Assembly: GCA_951217055.1 (NCBI GenBank)
Contig: OX578283.1
Coordinates: 3,164,203 to 3,228,202 of the forward strand
Origin: Gerris lacustris
Lineage: Eukaryota > Arthropoda > Insecta > Hemiptera > Gerridae
DNA: 64,000 nucleotides
Direction of reading: 5' to 3'
Shown piece by piece: positions 55,351 to 64,000 of this stretch (positions are counted from its first letter, which is position 1; each line of letters begins with the position of its first letter). Under the pieces are notes generated by a model. It ran no database searches, was not told the origin of the DNA, and saw only the letters and a program-made list of their open reading frames with translations. The translations under genes and the position numbers were made by a program.

Positions 55351-55439
55351 GTAAGTGTTAAGAAAATGTTTTTATCTACGATTGATACGAAATATAAACA
55401 TTATATCTCTATTTAGATGCGCAGAAAGTGATTATTTAC

Positions 55440-55930
55440 GTACTTGTATTCATTGCACATGTGCGTCTCATAGTTCTGAAGAATTCCTCTTCTTTACCAC
55501 CCTAGGGTGGTAAAGAAGAGGAATTCTTCAGCTTTATGCACGATTAGCGAGTTTGTTTACATATAACAAAACTAATTTGCTGTTCTTTTATTAAAGTAAC
55601 TGTTTGTATCGAGTTTTTAGTAAAAAACAATGAGTGAATCAAGTGACTTTGACGAAAATGTGAAGAATAATAATCCTCCAGAAATAATTAATTCGGCAAA
55701 AATATAACTCAAGAATTAATGCAATCTTTATCAAGAGAGAGATACGAACTTACATACAGCAAGTTTATTTTTTTCTGTATTTATTATTTAAATCTAATAA
55801 TCGTAGATAAAGTACGGTACGCAACTCATGCGAAAACTGCATTTTGCATTGCTCGTGTGGTTTTACTACCCTCACTATCGCTCGGGTGCAAACTCCACAC
55901 TCGCATGCAAAATGCAACTTTCCGCACTCG
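55440..55930 (+). mobile_element. Palindrome-bearing element with a possible recombinase N-terminal exon, copy 1
   Basis: A 56-nt perfect palindrome (55476-55531), then an ATG at 55630 opening MSESSDFDENVKNNNPP. After a 1-base frameshift it continues ITQELMQSLSRERYELTYSK. It ends near the GCATTGCTCGTGTGGTTTTA block. The inverse copy is at 62287-62800. RERYELTYSKF resembles the start of Crypton/tyrosine-recombinase-like proteins of arthropods, a weak match made by eye. Confidence 0.45.
55476..55531. repeat. 56-nt perfect palindrome
   Basis: CTGAAGAATTCCTCTTCTTT through ACCACCCT then its exact inverse, with no unpaired centre (CCT/AGG). The second copy at about 62657-62712 has two mismatches. 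Confidence 0.95.
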
Positions 55931-56052
55931 ACGCGTAATGTACTATTACCGAGCGCCTATATGTTTTACCGATTCGGTACAGATTCTTTACCGCGCGGTA
56001 AGGAATCGGTACACCGAGAGTCGGTAAGACGACAAGTAAGGGAGCGGCCTAA

Positions 56053-56818
56053 GGCTTGGAGCACACAGGAGTCATTTTGCCTGCAGACAGTTTTGCCACA
56101 AACTCAAGGGCTTATACAGTATATGGGAGTGGGCACACTGGAGGTAAAGACAGACGCAAGACAAAAGAGTCCTCCAGCCTAGCAGATGTCCTGACACATT
56201 TCTGTCTGCAGACTGTTATGCACAAATCACAGCAATATCCACGAGATCCATTTTACTGAGTACAAGATATCTGACTGTCTTGCGTCCAGTGTGCAAGCCA
56301 ATAGCAACACAAGTGATACAAGACAGACACAGCCAAGACAGTAAGGAAACAGTCTGCAAACTGTCTTGTCTCCACTGTGCAAGGCTGTAGCAACACAAGT
56401 GATACAAGACAGACACAGCCAAGACAGTAAGGAAACAGTCTGCAAACTGTCTTGTCTCCACTGTGCAAGGCTGTAGCAACACAAGTGATACAAGACAGAC
56501 ACAGCCAAGACAGTAAGGAAACAGTCTGCAAACTGTCTTGTCTCCACTGTGCAAGGCTGTAGCAACACAAGTGATACAAGACAGACACAGCCAAGACAGT
56601 AAGGAAACAGTCTGCAAACTGTCTTGTCTCCACTGTGCAAGGCTGTAGCAACACAAGTGATACAAGACAGACACAGCCAAGACAGTAAGGAAACAGTCTG
56701 CAAACTGTCTTGTCTCCACTGTGCAAGGCTGTAGCAACACAAGTGATACAAGACAGACACAGCCAAGACAGTAAGGAAACAGTCTGCAAACTGTCTTGTC
56801 TCCACTGTGCGTCTGGCC
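56053..56818. mobile_element. Harbinger-like MITE with an internal satellite, TSD TAA
   Basis: GGCTTGGAGCACACAGG at the left and CCACTGTGCGTCTGGCC at the right, flanked by TAA at 56050-56052 and 56819-56821. The ends are imperfect inverse copies. Much of the interior is the 86-bp tandem array. Confidence 0.65.
56291..56812. repeat. 86-bp tandem array, ~6 copies
   Basis: Unit GTGCAAGGCTGTAGCAACAC through GATACAAGACAGACACAGCC to CTTGTCTCCACT; starts at 56377, 56463 and 56549 give the period. Each unit contains ACAGTCTGCAAACTGT, an inverted repeat. Units are almost identical. All three minus frames stay open because the unit lacks stops and 86 is not a multiple of 3. Confidence 0.93.
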
Positions 56819-56821
56819 TAA

Positions 56822-57252
56822 GCTAATAATTTTCAAGTCTTAAGTTTTTCATTAAATTAACAATATTCATTATTAGAAAGTAGTAAAAACATAATTACAC
56901 CTCATTTATATATCTATAAAATATATATTTTCTAAATTAAATAAAAATGAAGTTGGACCTCCACATAATGAAATATATTCTAGAAAAAAAAAATTTGCTA
57001 TACAGAAATTACATGATATAGAATTTTTTTTAAGAGATAAAGTAAGTGGTCCTGAAAGAAGAAGATATTTATCTCGTACCAATTTCATTGTAAAACTACT
57101 TCATATACTCCTTAATACTTACAACCTTCAAATCTATTATTATATTATTATAATATAATTATATTATATAATAATAATTATACAATATAATTTATTATAT
57201 TATAAATTCTACGAAGAGCTAAATATGTCAAAGTATTTGGTAGAGTGGCCGA
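56822..57252. other. AT-rich 3' flank of the zinc-finger gene
   Basis: Low-complexity (TATAATA)-type sequence, probably including the 3' UTR of the minus-strand zinc-finger gene. No distinct feature. Confidence 0.4.
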
Positions 57253-58232
57253 CTAATGTTTAGATTTGACGTGTCTGTTGAGATGGGGTTTCCTTGATGT
57301 ACTCCACTCACAGTGAGGGCACTCGAATGCTCTTGTTTGTAAATGAACACAGTCAATGTGATCTTTGAGACCTGCCATCTTGTTGCAACTAAATTCACAG
57401 TGATGACACTGGAACACCTTTATATTGTTATGTACAGACTCGATATGAATTTTAAAATTACTCTTATGACTTGTACTGAATTTACAGTAAGGGCACTCAA
57501 ACTTAATTTTCTTATGTACCCAGTCGATATGAGTTATCAGCCTTCCCTGAGAGGTGGTTTTATGCTCGCAGAGGGGACACTGGAACGCCCTTATTTTCTT
57601 GTGTACAGAATTAACATGTCTGTTTAGATGGCCCTTACGGTAAGTTTTATAATCACAATGAGGGCACTGAATCGACCTTATTTTTTTATGTACCGTGTTA
57701 ATATGATCTTGCAAAGTATAATTCCGGGTGCATTCGTATTCACAGTGGGTACATTTAAACCGCCTTAATTTTAAATGTACTAAATCAATATGCATTTTCA
57801 GATTACCCTTAAAGTTAGTTATATATTCACAATGAGGGCACGGAAATCCTGTTATTTTGTTGTGTACAGTGTCTATATGCCTTTTGAGCCTACCCTTCTG
57901 GGCAGTATTATATTCACAGTAGTGGCACCGATAAGGCCTTATTTTTATATGTACCAAGTTAATATGAAGTTTTATATTATTCCTCAGGTGGGTATTGTAC
58001 TGACAGTAGGCACATTGAAATGCCCTTCTATTTTGATGTGCGGAGTCAATATGGATTTTCAGATTACTCTTGAGGCCAGTGTTGTACTCACAGTAGGGAC
58101 ACTGAGTAGCACTCAAGTTCTTGTGTACAGTGTCCACATGGCTCTGAAGATCAGACTGTAGTGTTCCAGAACGTCGACAGTAAGATATCTGCATAATCCC
58201 GTCACTTCCTGTCGCCTGGTTATTAGATGCAC
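57253..58232 (-). CDS. Zinc-finger gene exon 4: finger array
   Basis: Acceptor TGATTATAG/GTGCATC. Fingers run from TQCPYCEYNTGLKSNLKIH to FECPHCEWSTSRKPHLNRH and stop at SKH. Ten complete fingers, all zinc ligands intact. Confidence 0.93.
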
Positions 58233-59733
58233 CTATAATCAATAAAATTTCATGTAAAAATGCAATAATTTAAGAACAATAGTTATTTATGCACCTAGGG
58301 AGTAAAGTAAGCCATTATTCCCTGAGCGAAAAAGTTGGTTCTTGAGGCGAAGCCGAAGGAACCATGGTCCCTAAAACCCGAGGCGAAGCCGAGGAATTTA
58401 GACTCTTTAATTCCTGAGGCACAGCCGAGGGAATAACTCTAATTAGCTCCCGAGGCACAGCCGAGGGAGACAATTATCGCGAGGGGAATAATGGCACTTT
58501 ACTCACGAGGTACATACAATATTTTATCTCCAGTAGGAAGAAAATACACATTTTCGTACATTGCACAGTTTTTATTTCTTATTTTAATAAATAACAATAA
58601 TTATTAGCACTTTTAATAGTAGATATAAGAGATTCAATATTAAAAACAAATAAGAATTGGATTTAAACTCAAATAGAAAGTTATTTAGATGCAGGTTATA
58701 AACAAAGATAAACATGGTCGAAAAAGCAGTGTCGCCAACCTGATTTCAACAACTTCATTACATTAGCCATTCATTTATTCTACTATTTTTAAAATAATTA
58801 AGTTGCAATATTTACTTTTTGGCCCTACTTTTACTTTTTCTCCCTACTTTTTGAGTTCAGGGATGAAAAGACTTACTTTAGTCCCTCTAAATTAATTCAA
58901 AATCATAACTTTTTCTCTCTACTGGAGATAAATATAATTTTTAACAAAACGCCGGATTGAAGAATTGTTGTTTTTACTTAATAATATACTTCTGTTCATG
59001 CTTTCATGTAAGAAATTATTGAATACGTTGGAGTGAGGCCACGCCATTGTTTCTATAGACCGCCTCATATTCTTCAGTTTTACCAAAATCTAGTACAAAG
59101 AGGTGAATGCTTTACGTTGGAAGGTGTGTAGCCTTAGAGAATAATGTTAGAGGGTTACCTGATGGACTCTCCTCCTCAAGATGTTGACAATCCCTTGCAG
59201 GTAAAGTAACTTCCGTTTTAATAACCATACTCCGACACGACTCCCAGTCTAACTGTAAACCTGCTGCAACAATATCAAGCACAATTCATCTGTGGATTAG
59301 TTATAATAATAATAAGGAGATTAATAAAAGCATAGAGATTATTATATAAGAAACTAAACAGAGGTAATACTGAATTAGTTACCTGGATCCTGGTGTATCA
59401 CTGTTATATTCCCGACAGAAGAAGAAGGTTCAGTTTTTACAAACCATTCCTTACTGTCTACTTCGCATGGTTCTCTGAGTGAGCCTATAACATAATGAGA
59501 GTAGGACTTACAGTATTTAGAGTAGGGTTTATATTTTTATGAATTTACTATTTAGTTTCACAATGAGATTCCAATACGTAGAAGAGATCATGCCCCTTGT
59601 TTTATATAGAAAATTATACAAAAGAAAGTAATAAATAAAAGTTACCTGAAGGGGGTGTTAAAGAAGCTGAGCTGTTGATAAAGGAAGCTGTTTCATCGAA
59701 GCACTGTATTTTAACGTCGTCTAATACCTCCAT
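57253..59733 (-). CDS. C2H2 zinc-finger protein, four exons, 424 residues
   Basis: Minus-strand exons 59733-59646 (88 bp), 59484-59383 (102 bp), 59263-59159 (105 bp) and 58232-57253 (980 bp), all GT-AG and in phase 1, total 1275 bp. The N-terminal ~100 residues are acidic and hydrophobic-poor with CFDETA, WFVKTEPSS and VIKTEV. KTEP/IKTE are sumoylation-type sites (psi-K-x-E). The last exon holds one degenerate finger (YCRR) and ten complete fingers of the form C-x2-C-x12-H-x4-H with linkers such as HKKIRAFQC. It ends directly after finger 10. Long arrays with H-x4-H spacing suit a DNA-binding nuclear protein; the target is unknown. Helix residues differ between fingers, unlike the homogenised block at 5657. 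No effector domain such as ZAD, BTB or KRAB is seen. Confidence 0.88.
58285..58565. repeat. GAAGCCGAGG-family element in intron 3 of the zinc-finger gene
   Basis: Bounded by TAGTTATTTATGCACCTAGG and GTACATACAATATTTTATCT. It contains four units of CCYGAGGCRMAGCCGAGGGA, several able to form hairpins with GGTTCCTT/AAGGAACC. Homologous flanks at 63600-63640 and a shared downstream block (AGCAGTG..GCCAACCTGATTTCAAC, 58722 and 63860) tie it to the 63-kb array. Confidence 0.65.
59159..59263 (-). CDS. Zinc-finger gene exon 3
   Basis: 35 codons, phase 1 at both ends. Encodes LQLDWESCRSMVIKTEVTLP. The acceptor is a tandem GCAGCAG (NAGNAG), so the first codon may be included or skipped. Donor TCAG/GTAACC. 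Confidence 0.8.
59383..59484 (-). CDS. Zinc-finger gene exon 2
   Basis: 34 codons between acceptor TGTTATAG/GCTCAC and donor CCAG/GTAACT. Encodes LREPCEVDSKEWFVKTEPSS. Confidence 0.82.
59646..59733 (-). CDS. Zinc-finger gene exon 1
   Basis: ATG at 59733-59731; 29 codons plus one base; encodes MEVLDDVKIQCFDETASFI; donor TTCAG/GTAACT. Same length and phase as the paralogous exon at 2304-2391. Confidence 0.82.
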
Positions 59734-60230
59734 CACACAGTTATATAATTAATTTATTACTTACTACACAATATAATAGACGAAGACGCAAAGTAAAATC
59801 AATAAAAAAAATTAAAAATGAAAACGCTAAACTATTGTAGGACTGTATAAGAAATAAGAAGGTTATAATACTCCCAAGTATACCGTGGTAAAAACTTAGA
59901 TGCCAGTAGGAAGAAAAGAACTGTTTTGTCCCAGAAAAAATAATTCATATCAGAGTTCTCTTTCTCTTAACACTATAATTCAATTCATTTAACGACATAA
60001 AATGTATAACAAATTTATAACATGCTAACGCTAACCCAACAATAACCTTCCTAATCAGAATCAGTGTTGCCATTTCATTTTATTTTTGTGATAAAATGAT
60101 TGTACACAAACATAGACCATGTATATACATGGTCTAAAGCAGGAGTACTCACTACGCGGCCCTCAGAACAATAATTGTGTGGCCCTCGACCGAGTCTAAA
60201 CAAACCACATGTGGTGTTGAGCGTGTCTAT
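59734..60230. other. 5' flank of the zinc-finger gene
   Basis: AT-rich, with the shared upstream block at 60021-60037. A short inverted pair ACCATGTATATACATGGT lies at 60117-60134. The TSS cannot be placed. Confidence 0.4.
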
Positions 60231-61250
60231 ATACAGGGTGTCCCAACTTAAGTCTGCTAAAATGAAGGGGCATATAGGGGGCCCTAAAAGGAGTCAAAAA
60301 TGTTATATTAACCTATGTCCTTTCGAGCTTCGTTTTCTGACTAGAGCCATTTTTTAAAATTTTGGGCTATGCTTATTTTTTGAAGTGAAACTTCTTTGGC
60401 GGCGGTAGAGTGAATTTTTTCATATAGTGAAATCGTGTAACAAAGTTTGGGATTCGAGACTCGTCCAAGTGTAACATTTTTACAGATTAATTGTATCATA
60501 TCTATTTAAAGTCCAGCAAATCAAAACAAACATTTATTTTTATTGGAATAAATGTGGTTGCCTTAGCGTATCTATATTTTTTATTTTTTCAATTAAATTT
60601 CCCATAAACATTTCTTAATCCTGAAATAATAAATTCGTCAAAAAATGAAAGAGAGCAATGCATTCTAGAACTTAAGTTTCACTTCTAATGCGTGAGAGCC
60701 TCACACATATTTTTTATTTAAAAAAAAAACAAAAAAACTATTGAATTTATTGAGATGCTACAACCGGAATCGTTCTTACAATAGGACAAATCCCACAAAA
60801 AGGAAGTTTAAAATATCACAGGGAAGTACTTGCATCAAGCAAGTACCTACTTTTTAGGTTTCATAGATTATTCGGCATATATACGCAATTATATTTGCTA
60901 GAATAAGATTTTAGTATATCCCCATCCCGCCCTGTATGAAAGTAAAAAACAAATATAAACATATCTAAATAGATCCCCCCCCCCCCAAAAGAAAAAAATA
61001 GAAAAGGGAAAAAGAAAGGCCAAAAGAAAAAAAGGGGAGCATTATGTATTTTATCGGTAACAACAAAACGTTATTAATTATATTCTGGCATTTTCATCAA
61101 CCAATAAAACGGTATTAGCATGAATTAATTCATCATTTTAGGACTAGCCCTAATAGGGTGGAACGGGGGGGGGGAGGATTTGGGTGAAATTATGGCGCCA
61201 AATACTCAATATTGGTGGTAAAAAGCACAGTAGTCATAAATAGTGATATA
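60231..61250. other. Repeat-derived stretch starting at a TE-like end
   Basis: ATACAGGGTGTCCCAACTTAAGTC at about 60231 looks like a TIR terminus of the TACAGGGTG type, but no matching opposite end was found. The rest is AT-rich with a poly-C run at 60977. No gene. Confidence 0.35.
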
Positions 61251-61560
61251 CAGGGTGGTCCAAAAGTCCCCCCCCCCCCCCCCCCTCTCTTAACTTTTGA
61301 ACGGTTTGAGATATATTAATGAAACTTGGGGGATCTCTACCATGCTAAGGGAAGTATGTTTTCATGCCATCGCCCACTAGGGGCAACCACCAACTTTGCC
61401 CCCAGGCCACCCAACTTCAAATTTTAAAATTGGAGTACATATTTTTGATAGCATATTTGGATTCTATTGTAAAAAATAATAAAATTTTACTTTGTAACTT
61501 TTTTTCTATCTCCAATAGTTTTCCCCCTACAGGGGGGCCAAAATACCAAAATAGCGAGAA
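61251..61560 (+). mobile_element. Partial copy of the CAGGGTGGTCC foldback
   Basis: Matches the left arm of 14296-15343, from CAGGGTGGTCCAAAAGTC through TTTTGATAGCATATTTGGAT. The second arm is missing. Confidence 0.8.
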
Positions 61561-61854
61561 CAAAGAGGGGTAGCTCATTATTATAGGTATCGTAGGAAAC
61601 CTAAAAACATATGATAAAAGAAATATTATTATCAATTTTCATTTATTTTTATTTCTTTCTAGTTCAAATTTAGCTCAAAACGTAACTTTTAAAAAAATGG
61701 ACAAAAAAAAACAAAAACTTTGTGACGAACAGTGCTTTAATTAGTAGTTCTGTGAACAGTAGACCTCGCGAAAATTAGAAAAAATTTAAACGCAGACAGA
61801 GGGTTCCATTTAAATGCGAATCTAAAGGTAGGTATAAGTTGATTTCTCGAGAAA

Positions 61855-61935
61855 AATCTAGTTTCTGAAAAAATATTTTATAACGCGGATAGTGAGAGGC
61901 CGGGTTCGATTCCCTGCTGGGAAGGTTATTTTTAT
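61855..61935 (+). repeat. tRNA-derived module (B box), second copy
   Basis: AAAAATCTAGTTTCTG, then AACGCGGATAGTGAGAG, then GGTTCGATTCCCTGCTGGG. Same module as the inverse at 4125-4205. No complete tRNA fold. Confidence 0.5.
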
Positions 61936-62286
61936 GGCGTACTTTTTTCAAAATGCATTTATTTAGCGTTTCCGAATCGGTCTAAAAAAATACACATATT
62001 TATGTTGTAAATACAGTGATGAGTAATATTGAAATTTATATTGGCCCTAACTCCAGTTTGAGGTTGTTTTCGATAAAAGAAGGCTCTATGTAACAAATAA
62101 ATACTTAAATCAACATAAATCCACAAAGATTTGTTGTATGCAAAGCTGTTATTTAAGGTTTGTATACATGATACTTATGAAAATAAAAAGGCCCTAACCC
62201 CCTTATAGGAGTTAGTTTACTGCAGCAAACTGTTAAAAAAAAGCCCTAAATTCATTTTTACTATAAAACAATTAAAAATCGATTAT

Positions 62287-62800
62287 ATTTACATTAGCAC
62301 AAAGTTGTGGTCGCTCGGGTAGTAAAACCACACGAGCAATGCAAAATGCCGTTTTGCACGAGTTACCTACCGTTCTTTATCTACAATTGTTGGATTTTAA
62401 TAATAAATACAGAAAAAAATAAACTTGCTGTATGTAAGTTCGTATCTCTTCTCTTGATAAAGATGGCATTAATCTTGAGTTGTATTTTTTGCCGAATTAA
62501 TTATTTCTGGAGGAGTATTATTCTCTACATTTTCGTCAAAGCCACTTGATTCATTCATTGTTTTTCACTAAAAACTCGATATAAACAGTTACTTTAATAA
62601 AAGAATAGCAAATTAGTTTTGTTAAATGTAAACAAACTCACTAATCGTGCGTAAAGCTGAAGAATTCCTCTTCTTTACCGCACTAGTGTGGTAAAGAAGA
62701 GGAATTATTCATAACTATGAGACGGGCATGCGCAATGAATACAAGTACGTAAAGAATCACTTTCTACGCATCTAAACAAAGATGTAATATTTATATTTCG
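62287..62800 (-). mobile_element. Palindrome-bearing element, copy 2 (inverse)
   Basis: Inverse of 55440-55930, with the ATG at 62558 opening MNESSGFDENVENNTPPE on the minus strand. The frame then reaches a stop soon after SAKNTTQ. The hairpin at 62657-62712 carries two mismatches. The pair lies 6.4 kb apart in opposite orientation, flanking the zinc-finger gene. Confidence 0.5.
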
Positions 62801-62975
62801 TATCAATCGTAGATAAAATCCTTTTCCAACAGTTGACCGATAAAGCGATTGTTATCGCACTCAAAACATCAGATTCCTGCACTTACTACTTTACCACACT
62901 CATTTTACTTTACCGCACTCAAGAGTTCCAACTTAAGAACATAAAGATCTTAAATCTAAACAAAAATTAAATAAT

Positions 62976-63550
62976 TATGTATCTTAGTTCCCAAGGCGAA
63001 GGCGAGGGTATTAGGTATCTTAGTTTCCAAGGCAAAGGCGAGGGTATTAGGTATCTTAGTTCCCAAGGTGAAGGCGAGGGTATTAGGTATCTTAGTTCCC
63101 AAGGTGAAGGCGAGGGTATTAGGTATCTTAGTTCCCAAGGCAAAGGCGAGGGTATTAGGTATCTTAGTTCCCAAGGTGAAGGCGAGGGTATTAGGTATCT
63201 TAGTTCCCAAGGTGAAGGCGAGGGTATTAGGTATCTTAGTTCCCAAGGCGAAGGCGAGGGTATTAGGTATCTTAGTTCCCAAGGTGAAGGCGAGGGTATT
63301 AGGTATCTTAGTTCCCAAGGCAAAGGCAAGGGTATTAGGTATCTTAGTTCCCACGGCAAAGGCGAGGGTATTAGGTATCTTAGTTCCCAAGGTGAAGGCG
63401 AGGGTATTAGGTATCTTAGTTCCCAAGGCAAAGGCGAGGGTATTAGGTATCTTAGTTCCCAAGGCGAAGGCGAGGGTATTAGGTATCTTAGTTCCCAAGG
63501 TGAAGGCGAGGGTATGAGGTATCTTAGTTCCCAAGGCAAAGGTGAGGATT
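62976..63550. repeat. 36-bp minisatellite, 16 copies
   Basis: Unit CTTAGTTCCCAAGGYGAAGG continuing CGAGGGTATTAGGTAT, with few substitutions. Because 36 = 12 codons and the unit lacks stops, long frames are open on both strands (for example LSSQGEGEGIRY repeated). No start-context, domain or splice evidence supports translation. It sits inside the GAAGCCGAGG-family element. Confidence 0.93.
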
Positions 63551-64000
63551 TAATACCAATTAGATCCTGAGGGAGATAATTACAACAAGGTAATAATAAT
63601 GCATTATTCTCCAGGTACACACAACATTTTATCTACAGAAAAAGCACTGTATAAGATTTATTATAACAAAGAAAACATTTGTATTTCTTCAAATTTAATA
63701 CATAAATATAATAATATAAATTATTAATGAATTATAATTTTTTTAAATGATTCAAAACAATTAATAATATCTTTTAAAGTAATAAAAAAAGTTTAATGAA
63801 AGCTAAAAAAAAGTAAACAAAACATAGTAGAATGACTTGCAATGAAGCTCGGAGTTTAAAAGCAGTGTTGCCAACCTGATTTCAACAAATTCACTACATT
63901 TGCCATTCATTCTCTTCTACAAAATAATTAACTTGGGGAAACGTGGATTATAATCCTGTTTTTATATTGTTAAATTAATAAAAACATAAATTCTTAAGAA
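63551..64000. other. Tail of the GAAGCCGAGG-family element and AT-rich edge
   Basis: GTACACACAACATTTTATCT at 63615 and AGCAGTGTTGCCAACCTGAT at 63860 match 58525 and 58722. No gene to the window end. Confidence 0.5.

Noticed and set aside
56216..56836. Three overlapping minus-strand frames of about 180-206 codons with hydrophobic repeats
   Set aside because: All three frames encode the same 86-bp unit in rotation; a repeat by-product, not a membrane protein.
57343..58161. Plus-strand frames opposite the zinc-finger exon
   Set aside because: Antisense shadows of the repeated finger codons.
62956..63620. Long open frames on both strands (up to 217 codons) with regular 12-residue repeats
   Set aside because: They follow from a stop-free 36-bp minisatellite; several frames and both strands are open at once and there is no domain, start context or splicing evidence.

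Overview
This is a window of insect nuclear genome, AT-rich, intron-rich and packed with transposable elements. It is not bacterial or viral: there are GT-AG spliced genes, C2H2 zinc-finger genes, Penelope-like, RTE, Copia and Gypsy retroelement pieces, and many short terminal-inverted-repeat (TIR) DNA elements with diagnostic target-site duplications (TSDs). The order cannot be fixed from sequence alone; the repeat style would suit Hemiptera, which is a weak inference.

Host genes. (1) A seven-exon gene on + (33346-51621) encodes 3-ketodihydrosphingosine reductase (KDSR/FVT1), a short-chain dehydrogenase of the ER membrane in de novo sphingolipid synthesis. All splice junctions keep phase, giving 360 residues ending in KKED. 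(2) A gene on + (7108-16143) encodes a probable small type I membrane protein: signal peptide, a 14-residue repeat ectodomain made by a 42-bp minisatellite, one transmembrane helix, a Cys-Cys pair and a proline-rich tail. (3) A four-exon gene on - (59733-57253) encodes a 424-residue protein with ten full C2H2 fingers. (4) A matching 88-bp first exon on - (2391-2304) marks a paralogue of gene 3 that runs off the left edge. (5) A separate homogenised zinc-finger block (5657-6427, -) has no ATG and a damaged end.

Mobile DNA. The standout is a Penelope-like element (PLE) at 22946-31470, inserted as one 8.5-kb unit between 10-bp TSDs. It is three head-to-tail copies (period 3334 bp) behind a short inverted stub; copy 1 is 5' truncated, copy 2 has a 1-nt frameshift and copy 3 has an intact 856-residue RT plus GIY-YIG ORF. 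A second PLE family lies as two diverging fragments at 11.4-12.8 kb. Six insertions with 8-bp TSDs fit the hAT superfamily (20417, 32520, 34074, 47070, 48386, 53001). Two of these are copies of one composite that carries another TIR element inside it. There are also Harbinger-like MITEs, long-arm foldbacks, a folded mariner, and SINE-like inverted dimers with 11-15 bp TSDs.

Layout. 0-2.3 kb: MITEs and a minisatellite. 2.3-6.8 kb: zinc-finger paralogue exon, 73-bp array, CRE-bearing repeats, Copia relic, zinc-finger block. 7.1-16.1 kb: membrane-protein gene with TE-filled introns. 16.1-22.9 kb: dispersed repeats and the first composite. 22.9-31.5 kb: PLE array. 31.5-33.3 kb: repeats upstream of KDSR. 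33.3-51.7 kb: KDSR with TE-filled introns. 51.7-57.2 kb: Gypsy relic, second composite, palindrome element, 86-bp array. 57.2-59.7 kb: zinc-finger gene. 59.7-64 kb: repeats ending in a 36-bp minisatellite. Exon coordinates come from reading splice sites and phase by eye; no transcript data were available.
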